A DNA stretch of 64,000 nucleotides from Pseudomonas rhodesiae. GTDB lineage: Bacteria; Pseudomonadota; Gammaproteobacteria; Pseudomonadales; Pseudomonadaceae. Each line of letters starts with the position of its first letter. Position 1 is the stretch's first letter. This document shows, piece by piece, positions 29,755-38,789 of this stretch. Position numbers and translations under genes: made by a program. Location: positions 124,001 through 188,000 of the forward strand of contig NZ_VFEU01000004.1 in the NCBI RefSeq assembly GCF_007858255.1. Direction: 5' to 3'. A model generated the notes under the pieces. That model ran no database searches. It saw nothing but the letters and a program-made list of their open reading frames with translations, and was not told the DNA's origin.

Positions 29755-30539
29755 GCCACCTGCGCCACGAGTTGCTGGGACAGCAAGTGTTTGAGCAACG
29801 CACGGTAGGCCATCACGCCGCGACTCTTGCCATCGAACTGCGACGGCGTGAGCCCTGCGCGGCTGGCGTCACGCAGGCGCGTATCCACCGGAATGTAGCC
29901 TTGCCAGATGGTGTCCGGGTAGGCATCGCGCAATACACGCAAGGTGCCCAGCGACGCTTGGGTGCGACGGTCGAACAGGGTCGGCACGATGCTGAACGGC
30001 AGCGGCTGTTTGCGCGAGCGATTGATCATCGCCAGGGTGCTGACCATGCGCTCAAGGCCTTTGACAGCCAGATGCTCGGTCTGCACCGGGATCACCAGTT
30101 GCTGGCTGGCGGCCAATGCGTTGACCATCAGCACGCCCAGCAGCGGCGGGCTGTCGATAATGGCGTAGTCAAAGTCCTGCCACAGTTGCGCCAGGGTCTT
30201 GGCGATCACCAGGCCCAGGCCGCTCTGCCCCGGCGACTGACGCTCAAGGGTGGCCAGCGCGGTACTGGAGGGCAGCAGGGAAATGCTCTCGTTGCTGGTG
30301 GGCAACAGCAATTGCCCGGGCAGGTCGCCAGGCACGTTGCCCTTGTGCAGGAACAGGTCAAAGCAGCTGTGTTCCAGCGCATCCGGGTCGTAGCCGAAAT
30401 AGCTGGTCATCGAGCCGTGGGGGTCCAGGTCCACCACGACCACACGCTTGCCCGCCTCGGCCAGCAAACCGGCCAGAGCGATGGAGGTGGTGGTCTTGCC
30501 GACTCCACCTTTTTGATTGGCAACTGCCCAGACTCTCAT
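29751..30539 (-). CDS. parC: ParC, ParA-like ATPase for chemosensory array positioning
   Basis: A 262-residue ParA/MinD-type ATPase with deviant Walker A QKGGVGKTTTSIAL at residues about 8-21, VVVDLDPHGS (Walker A') and YAIIDSPPLLG (Walker B). It places chemotaxis arrays at the old pole and passes them to daughter cells, working with ParP. ATG 30539 gives the standard start MRVWAVANQ; upstream codons are in frame but unlikely. It overlaps parP by four bases. Confidence 0.9.
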   Translation of the reverse strand: MRVWAVANQKGGVGKTTTSIALAGLLAEAGKRVVVVDLDPHGSMTSYFGYDPDALEHSCFDLFLHKGNVPGDLPGQLLLPTSNESISLLPSSTALATLERQSPGQSGLGLVIAKTLAQLWQDFDYAIIDSPPLLGVLMVNALAASQQLVIPVQTEHLAVKGLERMVSTLAMINRSRKQPLPFSIVPTLFDRRTQASLGTLRVLRDAYPDTIWQGYIPVDTRLRDASRAGLTPSQFDGKSRGVMAYRALLKHLLSQQLVAQVA

Positions 30540-30590
30540 TCGGATGATTCCTCCCGGCAGGCACAGGCGCGACCGAGACATTGCATAACG

Positions 30591-31478
30591 TTATTGAGCC
30601 GGTGACGGAGAATTGACGGCACTCTGACCCACCGGCGGCTTAACCGCTGGCGGTGCAGTTTGTGTGCCAGCACGCCTCAAGGCCGCATCCGGTGTTGCAT
30701 TGGCGGTGCCGGTGCCGGTCAGGCTGCGGCGCACATCCAGGTTGCGCGACACCACCAGCACCACTCGACGGTTGCGCGCGCGCCCTTCCACCGTGGCGTT
30801 ATTGGCCACCGGCTGGAACTCGCCATAGCCCACCGACGCCAGGCGCCCGGGGTTCACACCCTGCATCGCCAGCATGCGCACGATGCTCGCCGCGCGGGCC
30901 GAGGACAGTTCCCAGTTGGTGGGGTACTGCGCGGTGCTGATCGGAATATTGTCGGTAAAGCCTTCGACGTGGATCGGGTTTTCGAACGGCTTAAGGATCG
31001 CCGCCACTTTGTCGATGATGGTGAACGCCTGGTCGCTGGGCATCGCATCGGCGCTGGCGAACAGCAGGCTGGAATTGAGCTCGATCTCGACCCACAGCTC
31101 ATTGCCGCGCACGGTCATCTGATTGGAACTGATCAGGTCGCCGAACGCGGCGCTGATGTCATCGGCGATGCTTTTCAACGGGTCGCTGGTGCCGCCCACG
31201 CCAGCGGCGGTTTCATCGCTGTCATTGACCAGCGGCTTGGCCGGGGTCACGGTGCGGGGCCTCTCTTCGCCGATGGGAATCGGCTTGAGCGAACGGTCGG
31301 CGTCGTTGAACACCCCGATCAGCGCTTGGGAAATCACTTTGTACTTGCCTTCGTTGATCGACGAGATGGAGTACATCACCACGAAAAACGCGAACAGCAG
31401 GGTGATGAAGTCCGCGTAGGACACCAGCCAGCGTTCATGGTTGACGTGTTCTTCAGGCTCGCGACGGCGACGGCTCAC
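30591..31478 (-). CDS. motD: Flagellar stator protein MotD
   Basis: A 295-residue MotB-type protein: one membrane helix near residues 18-40 carrying the ion-path Asp (SYADFITLLFAFFVVMYS), a linker, and a C-terminal OmpA-like peptidoglycan-binding domain (about 145-250, HVEGFTDNIPI, SSARAASIVRML, GRARNRRVVLVV). The last 45 residues are a Pro/Ala tail. With MotC it forms the second stator, which supports swarming torque in Pseudomonas. It lies 15 bp after motC. Confidence 0.93.
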   Translation of the reverse strand: MSRRRREPEEHVNHERWLVSYADFITLLFAFFVVMYSISSINEGKYKVISQALIGVFNDADRSLKPIPIGEERPRTVTPAKPLVNDSDETAAGVGGTSDPLKSIADDISAAFGDLISSNQMTVRGNELWVEIELNSSLLFASADAMPSDQAFTIIDKVAAILKPFENPIHVEGFTDNIPISTAQYPTNWELSSARAASIVRMLAMQGVNPGRLASVGYGEFQPVANNATVEGRARNRRVVLVVSRNLDVRRSLTGTGTANATPDAALRRAGTQTAPPAVKPPVGQSAVNSPSPAQ

Positions 31479-31493
31479 AACCCATACCTCCCA

Positions 31494-32234
31494 TCAATCC
31501 ATGAAGCCCTGGAGCTTCAATTCGATGGAGCGCGGGTTCTCGCCCTCGGCAATCGACAGCAGGCCTTCGAGCAGCATTTCGCGGTAACGCGATTGGCGCA
31601 TGGCAATCGACTTGAGCTTGCTGGCTACCGGCAGCAACACCAGGTTGGCGCTCGCCACGCCGTAGATGGTGGCGACAAAGGCTACGGCAATGCCGCTGCC
31701 CAATTGCGACGGATCGGCCAGGTTGCCCATCACATGGATCAAGCCCATTACCGCACCGATGATGCCGATGGTCGGCGCGTAGCCGCCCATGCTTTCAAAG
31801 ACTTTGGCGGCGTTGATATCGCGGCTTTCCTGGGTGTAGAAGTCCACCTCAAGGATGCTGCGGATCGCTTCCGGCTCGGCGCCGTCCACCAGCAACTGCA
31901 AGCCTTTGCGCGCGTAGCTGTCAGGCTCCGCATCGGCCACGCCTTCCAGGCCCAGCAGGCCTTCCTTGCGTGCGGTGAGGCTCCAGTTGACCACGCGATC
32001 AATGCCACCGGCCAAGTCCACACGGGGCGGGAAAATAATCCAGATCAGGATCTGCATGGCGCGCTTGAACGAACTCAACGGCGACTGCAGCAACGCAGCG
32101 CCCACCGTGCCGCCGATCACGATCAGCGCCGCTGGGCCGTTGGCCAGGGCGCCCAGGTGGCCGCCCTCAAGGTAGTTGCCGCCGATGATGGCGACAAATG
32201 CCATGGTGATGCCAATCAGACTCAAGACATCCAT
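31494..32234 (-). CDS. motC: Flagellar stator protein MotC
   Basis: A 246-residue MotA/ExbB-family protein with four membrane segments; the pair near residues 150-200 includes GGYAPTIGIIGAVMGLIHVM and the cytoplasmic loop (about 65-145) would meet FliG. Partner of MotD. Its ATG shares a base with the cheB stop (TGATG), so cheB-motC-motD are coupled. Confidence 0.93.
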   Translation of the reverse strand: MDVLSLIGITMAFVAIIGGNYLEGGHLGALANGPAALIVIGGTVGAALLQSPLSSFKRAMQILIWIIFPPRVDLAGGIDRVVNWSLTARKEGLLGLEGVADAEPDSYARKGLQLLVDGAEPEAIRSILEVDFYTQESRDINAAKVFESMGGYAPTIGIIGAVMGLIHVMGNLADPSQLGSGIAVAFVATIYGVASANLVLLPVASKLKSIAMRQSRYREMLLEGLLSIAEGENPRSIELKLQGFMD

Positions 32235-33370
32235 CAGAGGCAGGCCTCCACCAGATGCTTGCCGATGTCATCCAGGCTGTAGACGGCGTCGGCCAGGTTG
32301 GCTTTGACGATGGCCATGGGCATGCCATAGATCACGCAGCTGGCTTCGTCCTGGGCCCAGATCGCGCTACCGCCCTGCTTGAGCAGACGCGCGCCTTCGC
32401 GGCCGTCGGCGCCCATGCCGGTCAGGACCACCGCCAGAACTTTGTCGCCGTAAGACTTAGCGGCCGAACCAAAGGTGATGTCCACGCAGGGTTTGTAGTT
32501 GAGGCGTTCGTCACCCGGCAGGATTTTGATCGCACCCCGGCCGTCGACCATCATCTGCTTCCCGCCCGGGGCCAGCAGCGCCAGGCCGGGCCGCAGGATG
32601 TCGCCATCCTCGGCTTCCTTGACGCTGATGCGGCACAACTTGTCCAGGCGCTCGGCAAACGCCTTGGTGAACGCGGCCGGCATGTGCTGGATCAACACGA
32701 TCGGCGCCGGAAAGTTGGCCGGCAATTGGGTCAGCACGCGCTGCAACGCCACCGGGCCACCGGTGGAGGTGCCGATGGCGACCAGTTTGTAGGCCTTGCG
32801 CTTGGGCGCCGGGGACTGTGCCGTTGCCGCTGGCGCTGACGCACGCACAGGTGCCGCTGCGGGGCGGGCAACCGGTGCAGGCGCGGGGCGCCCGAACGTC
32901 GAGGCACTCATGGGAGCCGGTGCGGCAACAGGTGTCGGGGCCGGCGCGGGGGCGCTGAATAGGCTGCGACGGTTGCTGCGGGAAATGCTGTGGACTTTCT
33001 CGCACAACAGTTGCTTGACCTTCTCGGGGTTGCGCGAGATGTCTTCGAAATTCTTCGGCAGGAAGTCCACCGCCCCTGCATCCAGGGCGTCGAGGGTCAC
33101 TCGGGCGCCTTCATGGGTCAGCGAGGAGAACATCAACACCGGAGTCGGGCAGCGCTGCATGATGTGCCGCACCGCCGTGATGCCGTCCATCATGGGCATC
33201 TCGTAGTCCATGGTGATGACATCTGGCTTCAACGCAATGGCTTGATCAATCGCCTCTTTACCGTTGGTGGCCGTGCCGACCACCTGGATGCTTGGATCGG
33301 CGGAAAGAATTTCCGAGACGCGGCGGCGGAAGAAACCCGAATCGTCCACCACCAGGACCTTGACTGCCAT
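32234..33370 (-). CDS. cheB: Chemotaxis methylesterase CheB
   Basis: A 378-residue two-domain protein: receiver (about 1-125, [12 protein letters not shown], Asp in [12 protein letters not shown]), an Ala/Pro-rich linker (about 140-190) longer than in enteric CheB, and the methylesterase domain with the catalytic Ser in GTSTGGP, His in IQHMP and Asp in GMGADG. It removes methyl groups from receptors when phosphorylated by CheA. ATG 33370 has GGAG upstream. Confidence 0.94.
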   Translation of the reverse strand: MAVKVLVVDDSGFFRRRVSEILSADPSIQVVGTATNGKEAIDQAIALKPDVITMDYEMPMMDGITAVRHIMQRCPTPVLMFSSLTHEGARVTLDALDAGAVDFLPKNFEDISRNPEKVKQLLCEKVHSISRSNRRSLFSAPAPAPTPVAAPAPMSASTFGRPAPAPVARPAAAPVRASAPAATAQSPAPKRKAYKLVAIGTSTGGPVALQRVLTQLPANFPAPIVLIQHMPAAFTKAFAERLDKLCRISVKEAEDGDILRPGLALLAPGGKQMMVDGRGAIKILPGDERLNYKPCVDITFGSAAKSYGDKVLAVVLTGMGADGREGARLLKQGGSAIWAQDEASCVIYGMPMAIVKANLADAVYSLDDIGKHLVEACL

Positions 33371-33418
33371 AAACACTCCGTTAGGCGGGGCGGGCAATAC
33401 CGCCCTGCCCCGCCAGAA

Positions 33419-35752
33419 TCAAATACGCCGAGCGGCGTAACGCTTGAGCATGCTCGGAACATCGAGAATCAGCGCGATTCGACCGTCACCGGTGATGGTC
33501 GCACCCGACATGCCCGGGGTTCCCTGCAGCATTTTGCCCAAAGGCTTGATGACCACTTCTTCCTGGCCGACCAACTGATCGACCACAAAGCCGATGCGTT
33601 GAGTGCCCACGGAGAGAATCACCACATGGCCTTCGCGCTGTTCTTCATGAGCCGCCGAAGCCACCAGCCAGCGCTTGAGATAGAACAGGGGCAACGCCTT
33701 GTCGCGCACGATCACCACTTCCTGGCCGTCCACCACGTTGGTGCGCGACAGGTCGAGGTGGAAGATCTCGTTGACGTTGACCAGCGGGAAGGCGAACGCC
33801 TGGTTGCCCAGCATCACCATCAGGGTCGGCATGATCGCCAGGGTCAACGGCACCTTGATGACGATCTTGGAGCCCTGGCCCTTGGTCGAGTAGATATTGA
33901 TCGAACCATTGAGCTGGCTGATCTTGGTCTTGACCACGTCCATGCCCACGCCACGGCCCGACACGTCGGAGATCTCGGTTTTGGTCGAGAAGCCTGGGGC
34001 GAAGATCAGGTTGTAGCACTCGGTGTCGGTCAGGCGGTCGGCGGCGTCTTTGTCCATCACGCCACGCTTGACCGCGATGTTACGCAGGATGGCCGGGTCC
34101 ATGCCTTTGCCGTCGTCGGTAATCGACAGCAGGATATGGTCGCCTTCTTGCTCGGCCGCCAGGATCACTTTGCCGCCCCGGGACTTGCCCGCGGCTTCGC
34201 GTTCTTCCGGGGTTTCCACGCCGTGGTCGACGGCGTTACGCACCAAGTGGACCAGCGGGTCGGCCAGGGCCTCGACGAGGTTTTTGTCGAGGTCGGTCTC
34301 TTCGCCCACCAACTCCAGGTTGATCTCTTTCTTCAGCTGACGCGCCAGGTCGCGAACCAGGCGTGGGAAGCGGCCGAAGACTTTCTTGATCGGCTGCATC
34401 CGCGTCTTCATCACGGCGGTTTGCAGGTCGGCGGTAACCACGTCGAGGTTCGACACGGCCTTTTGCATGGACTCATCGCCACTGCTCAGGCCCAGGCGCA
34501 CCAGGCGGTTACGCACCAGCACCAGTTCGCCAACCATGTTCATGATGTCGTCCAGGCGCGCGGTATCGACCCGCACGGTGGTTTCGGCTTCACTGGCAGG
34601 CTTGTCGGCCACCGGCGCGGCGGCGGCCCGTGCAGGCGCGGCAGCCGGAGCCGCCGCCGCGGGCTTGGGTGCTGCGGCAGGCGCCGCGGCCTTGGCGGCG
34701 ACCGGTGCAGGTTTGGCGGCGGTAGCGGCGGCCGCAGACGCGGCCGCGGGCTTGGGTGCTGCGGCAGGCGCCGCGGCCTTGGCGGCGACCGGTGCAGGTT
34801 TGGCGGCGGTAGCGGCGGCCGCAGACGCGGCCGGCGCAGGCACTTCGCTGAATTTGCCCTTGCCGTGCAAATCATCCAGCAACGCTTCGAATTCATGATC
34901 GGTGATCAGCCCGTCACCGGCAGGTGCCGCAGCGGCTGCCGGCTTGGCATCAGCCGGCGCGGCGGCGGTGGCCGCGACTTCCGGCAACGCGTCGGCGGCG
35001 AAGGTGCCCTTGCCGTGCAACTGGTCGAGCAACGCTTCGAACTCGTCGTCGGTGATATCGGTGCTGGCAGCCGCAGCGGCCGGTGCAGGCGACGCGGCGG
35101 CAGGCGCCACGGCATCGGCGGCGAACTGGCCTTTGCCATGCAACTGATCGAGCAGGGACTCAAATTCGGCGTCGGTGATGTCTTCGCTGGCCGGTGCTTC
35201 AGCCGAGGTCGGGGCCGGGGCCGCAGCGGCCGGCGCTTCGGCTTCGGCCTTGACCGCGCTGAGGGAGCTGAGCAGCTGTTCGAACTCACTGTCGGTCACG
35301 TCCGGTTCCGGCGCCGGTCCAGGCTCCGGCACGGCCTCGACCACGGGCTCCGCCGACAGGTCGGCAGGCTCTGCATAGCGCGCCAGGGCGGCCAGCAGTT
35401 CCGGGGTGGCGGCAGTGATCGGCGCACGTTCGCGCACTTGGCTGAACATGCCGTTGACCGCATCGAGCGCTTCGAGAATCACGTCCATCAACTCCGAGTC
35501 GACGTGACGCTCACCCTTGCGCAGGATGTCGAACACGTTCTCGGCGATGTGGCAGCACTCCACCAGCTCATGGAGCTGGAGGAAGCCGGCGCCCCCTTTT
35601 ACAGTATGAAAACCGCGAAAAATTGCATTGAGCAGGTTCGCATCATCCGGGCGGCTTTCCAGCTCGACCAGTTGTTCGGACAGTTGCTCTAAAATTTCGC
35701 CGGCCTCTACAAGGAAATCCTGAAGGATCTCTTCATCGGCGCCGAAGCTCAT
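33419..35752 (-). CDS. cheA: Chemotaxis histidine kinase CheA with repeat-rich linker
   Basis: A 777-residue kinase. P1/HPt domain (about 1-105) has the phosphoacceptor His49 in GFHTVKGGAGF. A linker of nearly 290 residues (about 110-395) takes the place of a usual P2 domain and holds four copies of a TDxEFExLL motif (starting near 152, 192, 233 and 283; the last three extend to LHGKG) among Ala/Pro stretches. Then come P3 (about 395-450), the P4 ATPase (VRNAVDHG, DDGKGMD, GFSTK, GRGVGMDVV) and the P5 CheW-like domain (to 777). It transfers phosphate to CheY and CheB. It lies between cheZ and cheB. Confidence 0.95.
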   Translation of the reverse strand: MSFGADEEILQDFLVEAGEILEQLSEQLVELESRPDDANLLNAIFRGFHTVKGGAGFLQLHELVECCHIAENVFDILRKGERHVDSELMDVILEALDAVNGMFSQVRERAPITAATPELLAALARYAEPADLSAEPVVEAVPEPGPAPEPDVTDSEFEQLLSSLSAVKAEAEAPAAAAPAPTSAEAPASEDITDAEFESLLDQLHGKGQFAADAVAPAAASPAPAAAAASTDITDDEFEALLDQLHGKGTFAADALPEVAATAAAPADAKPAAAAAPAGDGLITDHEFEALLDDLHGKGKFSEVPAPAASAAAATAAKPAPVAAKAAAPAAAPKPAAASAAAATAAKPAPVAAKAAAPAAAPKPAAAAPAAAPARAAAAPVADKPASEAETTVRVDTARLDDIMNMVGELVLVRNRLVRLGLSSGDESMQKAVSNLDVVTADLQTAVMKTRMQPIKKVFGRFPRLVRDLARQLKKEINLELVGEETDLDKNLVEALADPLVHLVRNAVDHGVETPEEREAAGKSRGGKVILAAEQEGDHILLSITDDGKGMDPAILRNIAVKRGVMDKDAADRLTDTECYNLIFAPGFSTKTEISDVSGRGVGMDVVKTKISQLNGSINIYSTKGQGSKIVIKVPLTLAIMPTLMVMLGNQAFAFPLVNVNEIFHLDLSRTNVVDGQEVVIVRDKALPLFYLKRWLVASAAHEEQREGHVVILSVGTQRIGFVVDQLVGQEEVVIKPLGKMLQGTPGMSGATITGDGRIALILDVPSMLKRYAARRI
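34656..34835. repeat. Tandem 87-bp duplication inside cheA
   Basis: Two adjacent copies with period 87 bp (for example GGGCTTGGGT at 34661 and again at 34748) are identical over the repeat. In frame they add a second 29-residue Ala/Pro/Lys linker unit, with PAPVAAK in each. Identity at the DNA level suggests a recent or actively homogenised duplication. Confidence 0.9.
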
Positions 35753-35763
35753 GTGGGTGCTCC

Positions 35764-36552
35764 TTAGAAGCCTAAACTGGATAACAGGTCATCTACGTCA
35801 TCCTGACCTGACACAACGTCTTCACGTTTATCGGCATGAATCTGCGGACCTTCACCCTTGGCGAGATGTTTTTGTGGATCTTTTTCCGAGAGGATCGCTG
35901 CGCGGTCATGTTCGATGCCGGCGAAACGGTCAACCTGGCCGGCCATGAGCACCAGTTTGAGCAAGTTGCTTTCCACTTCGGTGACCAATTGCGTCACGCG
36001 CTTGATCACCTGACCGGTCAGGTCCTGATAATCCTGAGCCAGCAGAATATCGTTGAGGTTGCTGGACACCGTGCGGTTGTCCTGCTCGCTGCGTGACAAG
36101 AACCCTTCGACCCGGCGCGCCAGCTCGCGGAACTCTTCAGCCCCCACTTCCCGGCGCATAAAGCGCCCCCAGTCGGCATTCAGGGCCTGAGCTTCGGTGG
36201 CCATGCCGTTGACCAGAGGCGTGGCGTTTTCCACCAGGTCCATGGTGCGGTTGGCCGCAGCCTCGGTCAGCCTGACCACATAGGACAGGCGTTCAGTGGC
36301 ATCCGTGATCTGCGAGATTTCCTCGGCCTGGGGCATGTGCGGGTCAATCTGGAAATTGACGATTGCACTGTGCAGCTCGCGTGTGAGCTTGCCCACTTCC
36401 TGGTACAGGCCTCGGTCACGGGTCTGATTGAGCTCATGGATCAACTGCACCGCGTCGCCGAAATGGCCTTTTTCAAGGCTGTCGACCAGTTGGTGAGCAT
36501 GTTTTTTCAGGGTGGACTCAAAGTCTCCCTGTGACGTTTCTTTGTGCTCCAT
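35764..36552 (-). CDS. cheZ: CheY-P phosphatase CheZ
   Basis: A 262-residue mostly helical protein. The catalytic helix contains LLAQDYQDLTGQVIKRV (about residues 168-184) with the Gln that enters the CheY active site, and the C-terminus DDVDDLLSSLGF is the CheY-binding peptide. It sits between cheY and cheA, 11 bp from cheA. Confidence 0.94.
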   Translation of the reverse strand: MEHKETSQGDFESTLKKHAHQLVDSLEKGHFGDAVQLIHELNQTRDRGLYQEVGKLTRELHSAIVNFQIDPHMPQAEEISQITDATERLSYVVRLTEAAANRTMDLVENATPLVNGMATEAQALNADWGRFMRREVGAEEFRELARRVEGFLSRSEQDNRTVSSNLNDILLAQDYQDLTGQVIKRVTQLVTEVESNLLKLVLMAGQVDRFAGIEHDRAAILSEKDPQKHLAKGEGPQIHADKREDVVSGQDDVDDLLSSLGF

Positions 36553-36570
36553 AGCTCCCCCGCGATGGCA

Positions 36571-36945
36571 TTAGCCGTGGATGCGTTCGAAGATTTTTTC
36601 GATCTTCTCTTTCAACGCCTGTGCAGTGAATGGCTTGACCACATAACCGTTAACACCGGCCTGGGCGGCCTCGATGATCTGCTCGCGCTTGGCTTCGGCG
36701 GTTACCATCAGCACCGGCAGGTTGCGCAGTTTTTCATCGGCGCGCACCCAGCGCAGCAGGTCGATACCGGTCATGCCCGGCATGTTCCAGTCAGTCACCA
36801 GAAAGTCGATGCCTCCGCTGTTGAGGATCGGCTGTGCAGTGATGCCATCGTCCGCCTCGACCGTGTTGGTGAACCCAAGGTCACGCAACAGGTTTTTTAT
36901 GATCCGCCGCATCGTTGAGAAGTCATCAACGATGAGGATTTTCAT
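36571..36945 (-). CDS. cheY: Chemotaxis response regulator CheY
   Basis: A 124-residue single receiver domain: [13 protein letters not shown] at the start, phosphoacceptor Asp in [12 protein letters not shown] (about 57), Thr in MVTAEAK, and Lys in YVVKPFT (about 107). It binds the FliM/FliN switch when phosphorylated. ATG 36945 gives the standard length; a strong GGAGG lies 17 bases upstream, better placed for an in-frame TTG at 36957, so a slightly longer N-terminus is possible. Confidence 0.95.
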   Translation of the reverse strand: MKILIVDDFSTMRRIIKNLLRDLGFTNTVEADDGITAQPILNSGGIDFLVTDWNMPGMTGIDLLRWVRADEKLRNLPVLMVTAEAKREQIIEAAQAGVNGYVVKPFTAQALKEKIEKIFERIHG

Positions 36946-37114
36946 GTTCTTGTCCAATTCGACCTCCAAGCAGTCTTAAACGCGCCCAGCACCTGGACGC
37001 GCCATTTCAATCAACAGGCATTACACAAAAAGGACTGCCGGGGCCACCACGGGCCGAACCCGCGTAGGCCAATCACCCCCGCGGTATCGCTCTGCAGTGT
37101 CCCCACACTGCCTG

Positions 37115-37855
37115 TCAGCGCGCTCGCCACTCTCCCAAACGCCCCCGCAAGCGGGCGGCGCACTGGCTGTGCAACTGGCTGACTCGCGATTCGCTGACCC
37201 CCAGGACCTCACCGATTTCCTTGAGGTTCAGCTCTTCGTCGTAGTACAGCGCCAACACCAATCGTTCACGCTCCGGCAAATTGGCGATTGCGTCCGCCAA
37301 CGCCCCCTGGAAACGCGCATCTTCCAGGTCGCGCGACGGCTCCATGTGAGCGCTCGCGCCGTCCTCGTGCAGCCCTTCGTGTTCGCCGTCCTGGAGCAGG
37401 TCGTCGAAACTGAACAGGCGGCTGCCCAAGGTATCGTTCAAAATCCCGTAATAATCGTCGAGACTCAATTGGAGTTCGGCCGCAACTTCATGATCTTTAG
37501 CGTCGCGACCGGTTTTTGCTTCAATTGCACGAATTGCGTCACTGACCATGCGCGTATTGCGGTGCACCGAACGGGGTGCCCAATCACCTTTGCGCACTTC
37601 ATCGAGCATCGCCCCACGGATACGGATACCCGCATAGGTCTCGAAACTCGCGCCTTTGGTTGCGTCGTACTTGGTCGACACTTCGAGCAGGCCGATCATG
37701 CCGGCCTGAATCAAATCTTCGACCTGCACGCTGGCAGGCAACCGGGCCAGCAAGTGGTAGGCAATGCGCTTGACCAGGGGCGCATAGCGCTCGATCAGTT
37801 CACCCTGGCTGTCACGCGCCGATTTCTTATAGAGGTTGTAGCCGCTCGATGTCAT
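37115..37855 (-). CDS. fliA: Flagellar sigma factor FliA (sigma-28)
   Basis: A 246-residue sigma factor with region 2 (about 15-85, ERYAPLVKRIAYHLLARLP, DLIQAGMIGLLE), region 3 (RSVHRNTRMVSDAI) and region 4 (about 185-240, LPERERLVLALYYDEELNLK, SESRVSQL). It transcribes late motility genes and is restrained by FlgM until the hook is complete. The ATG overlaps the fleN stop (ATGA). Confidence 0.95.
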   Translation of the reverse strand: MTSSGYNLYKKSARDSQGELIERYAPLVKRIAYHLLARLPASVQVEDLIQAGMIGLLEVSTKYDATKGASFETYAGIRIRGAMLDEVRKGDWAPRSVHRNTRMVSDAIRAIEAKTGRDAKDHEVAAELQLSLDDYYGILNDTLGSRLFSFDDLLQDGEHEGLHEDGASAHMEPSRDLEDARFQGALADAIANLPERERLVLALYYDEELNLKEIGEVLGVSESRVSQLHSQCAARLRGRLGEWRAR

Positions 37856-38685
37856 AGCACTGGTCCTGCGCTCGTCTGATGCACCAATCGCTCGACGAAA
37901 AACTCCAGATGCCCACGCGGGTTGGCGGGCAAAGGCCAGGTATCGACCTTCTGAGCAATAGCCTTGAACGCCAAGGCGCATTTCGAACGAGGGAATGCTT
38001 CGTAGACCGCACGCTGCTTTTGCACGGCCTTGCGCACACACTCGTCGTAGGGAACTGCGCCGACGTATTGTAAGGCGACATCGAGAAAGCGATCCGTGAC
38101 CTTGGTCAACTTGGCGAACAGGTTGCGCCCTTCCTGCGGGCTCTGGGCCATGTTGGCCAGGACGCGGAAGCGGTTCATGCCGTAGTCACGGTTAAGGAGT
38201 TTGATCAGGGCGTAGGCGTCGGTGATCGAGGTGGGTTCGTCGCAGACCACCAGCAATACTTCCTGCGCGGCGCGCACAAAGCTGACCACGGATTCGCCAA
38301 TCCCGGCGGCGGTGTCGATCACCAGCACGTCGAGGTTGTCGCCGATATCGCTGAACGCCTGAATCAGGCCGGCATGCTGCGCCGGGCTCAGGTGCACCAT
38401 GCTCTGGGTGCCGGAAGCGGCCGGCACGATGCGGATCCCGCCAGGGCCCTGCAACAGCACGTCGCGCAGCTCACAGCGCCCCTCGATCACATCGGCCAGG
38501 GTGTGTTTAGGCGTCAGCCCCAGCAGAACGTCGACGTTCGCCAGCCCCAGGTCAGCGTCCAGCAGCATGACGCGACGGCCAAGCTCTGCCAGCGCCAGGG
38601 ACAAATTCACTGACACGTTCGTTTTTCCGACGCCACCTTTGCCGCCGGTCACCGCGATCACCTGTACGGGATGCATGCTGCCCAT
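37852..38685 (-). CDS. fleN: Flagellar number regulator FleN
   Basis: A 277-residue MinD-like ATPase with VTGGKGGVGKTNVSVNL near residues 12-28, LLDADLGLANVDVLLG and VLVIDTAAGIG. FleN (FlhG) binds FleQ and restrains its ATPase, limiting cells to one or a few polar flagella. It lies between flhF and fliA as in all polar flagellates of this group. Confidence 0.94.
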   Translation of the reverse strand: MGSMHPVQVIAVTGGKGGVGKTNVSVNLSLALAELGRRVMLLDADLGLANVDVLLGLTPKHTLADVIEGRCELRDVLLQGPGGIRIVPAASGTQSMVHLSPAQHAGLIQAFSDIGDNLDVLVIDTAAGIGESVVSFVRAAQEVLLVVCDEPTSITDAYALIKLLNRDYGMNRFRVLANMAQSPQEGRNLFAKLTKVTDRFLDVALQYVGAVPYDECVRKAVQKQRAVYEAFPRSKCALAFKAIAQKVDTWPLPANPRGHLEFFVERLVHQTSAGPVL

Positions 38686-38789
38686 TTTATTTCTTTACCT
38701 TGTCTTGCTTAGACGCAGGCTACATGGCTTGGCCGCGTGAATCGCTTGCAGACCATCAATGTAGGTACATTGCATTGTGTTCATGTTGC

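Noticed and set aside
32990..35692. A 900-codon frame opposite cheB/cheA
   Set aside because: Antisense shadow; its Gly/Arg-rich repeats are simply the complement of the CheA Ala/Pro linker.
36957..36959. TTG as the cheY start
   Set aside because: It is well placed after GGAGG, but ATG 36945 gives the conserved CheY length and N-terminus; kept only as a note.
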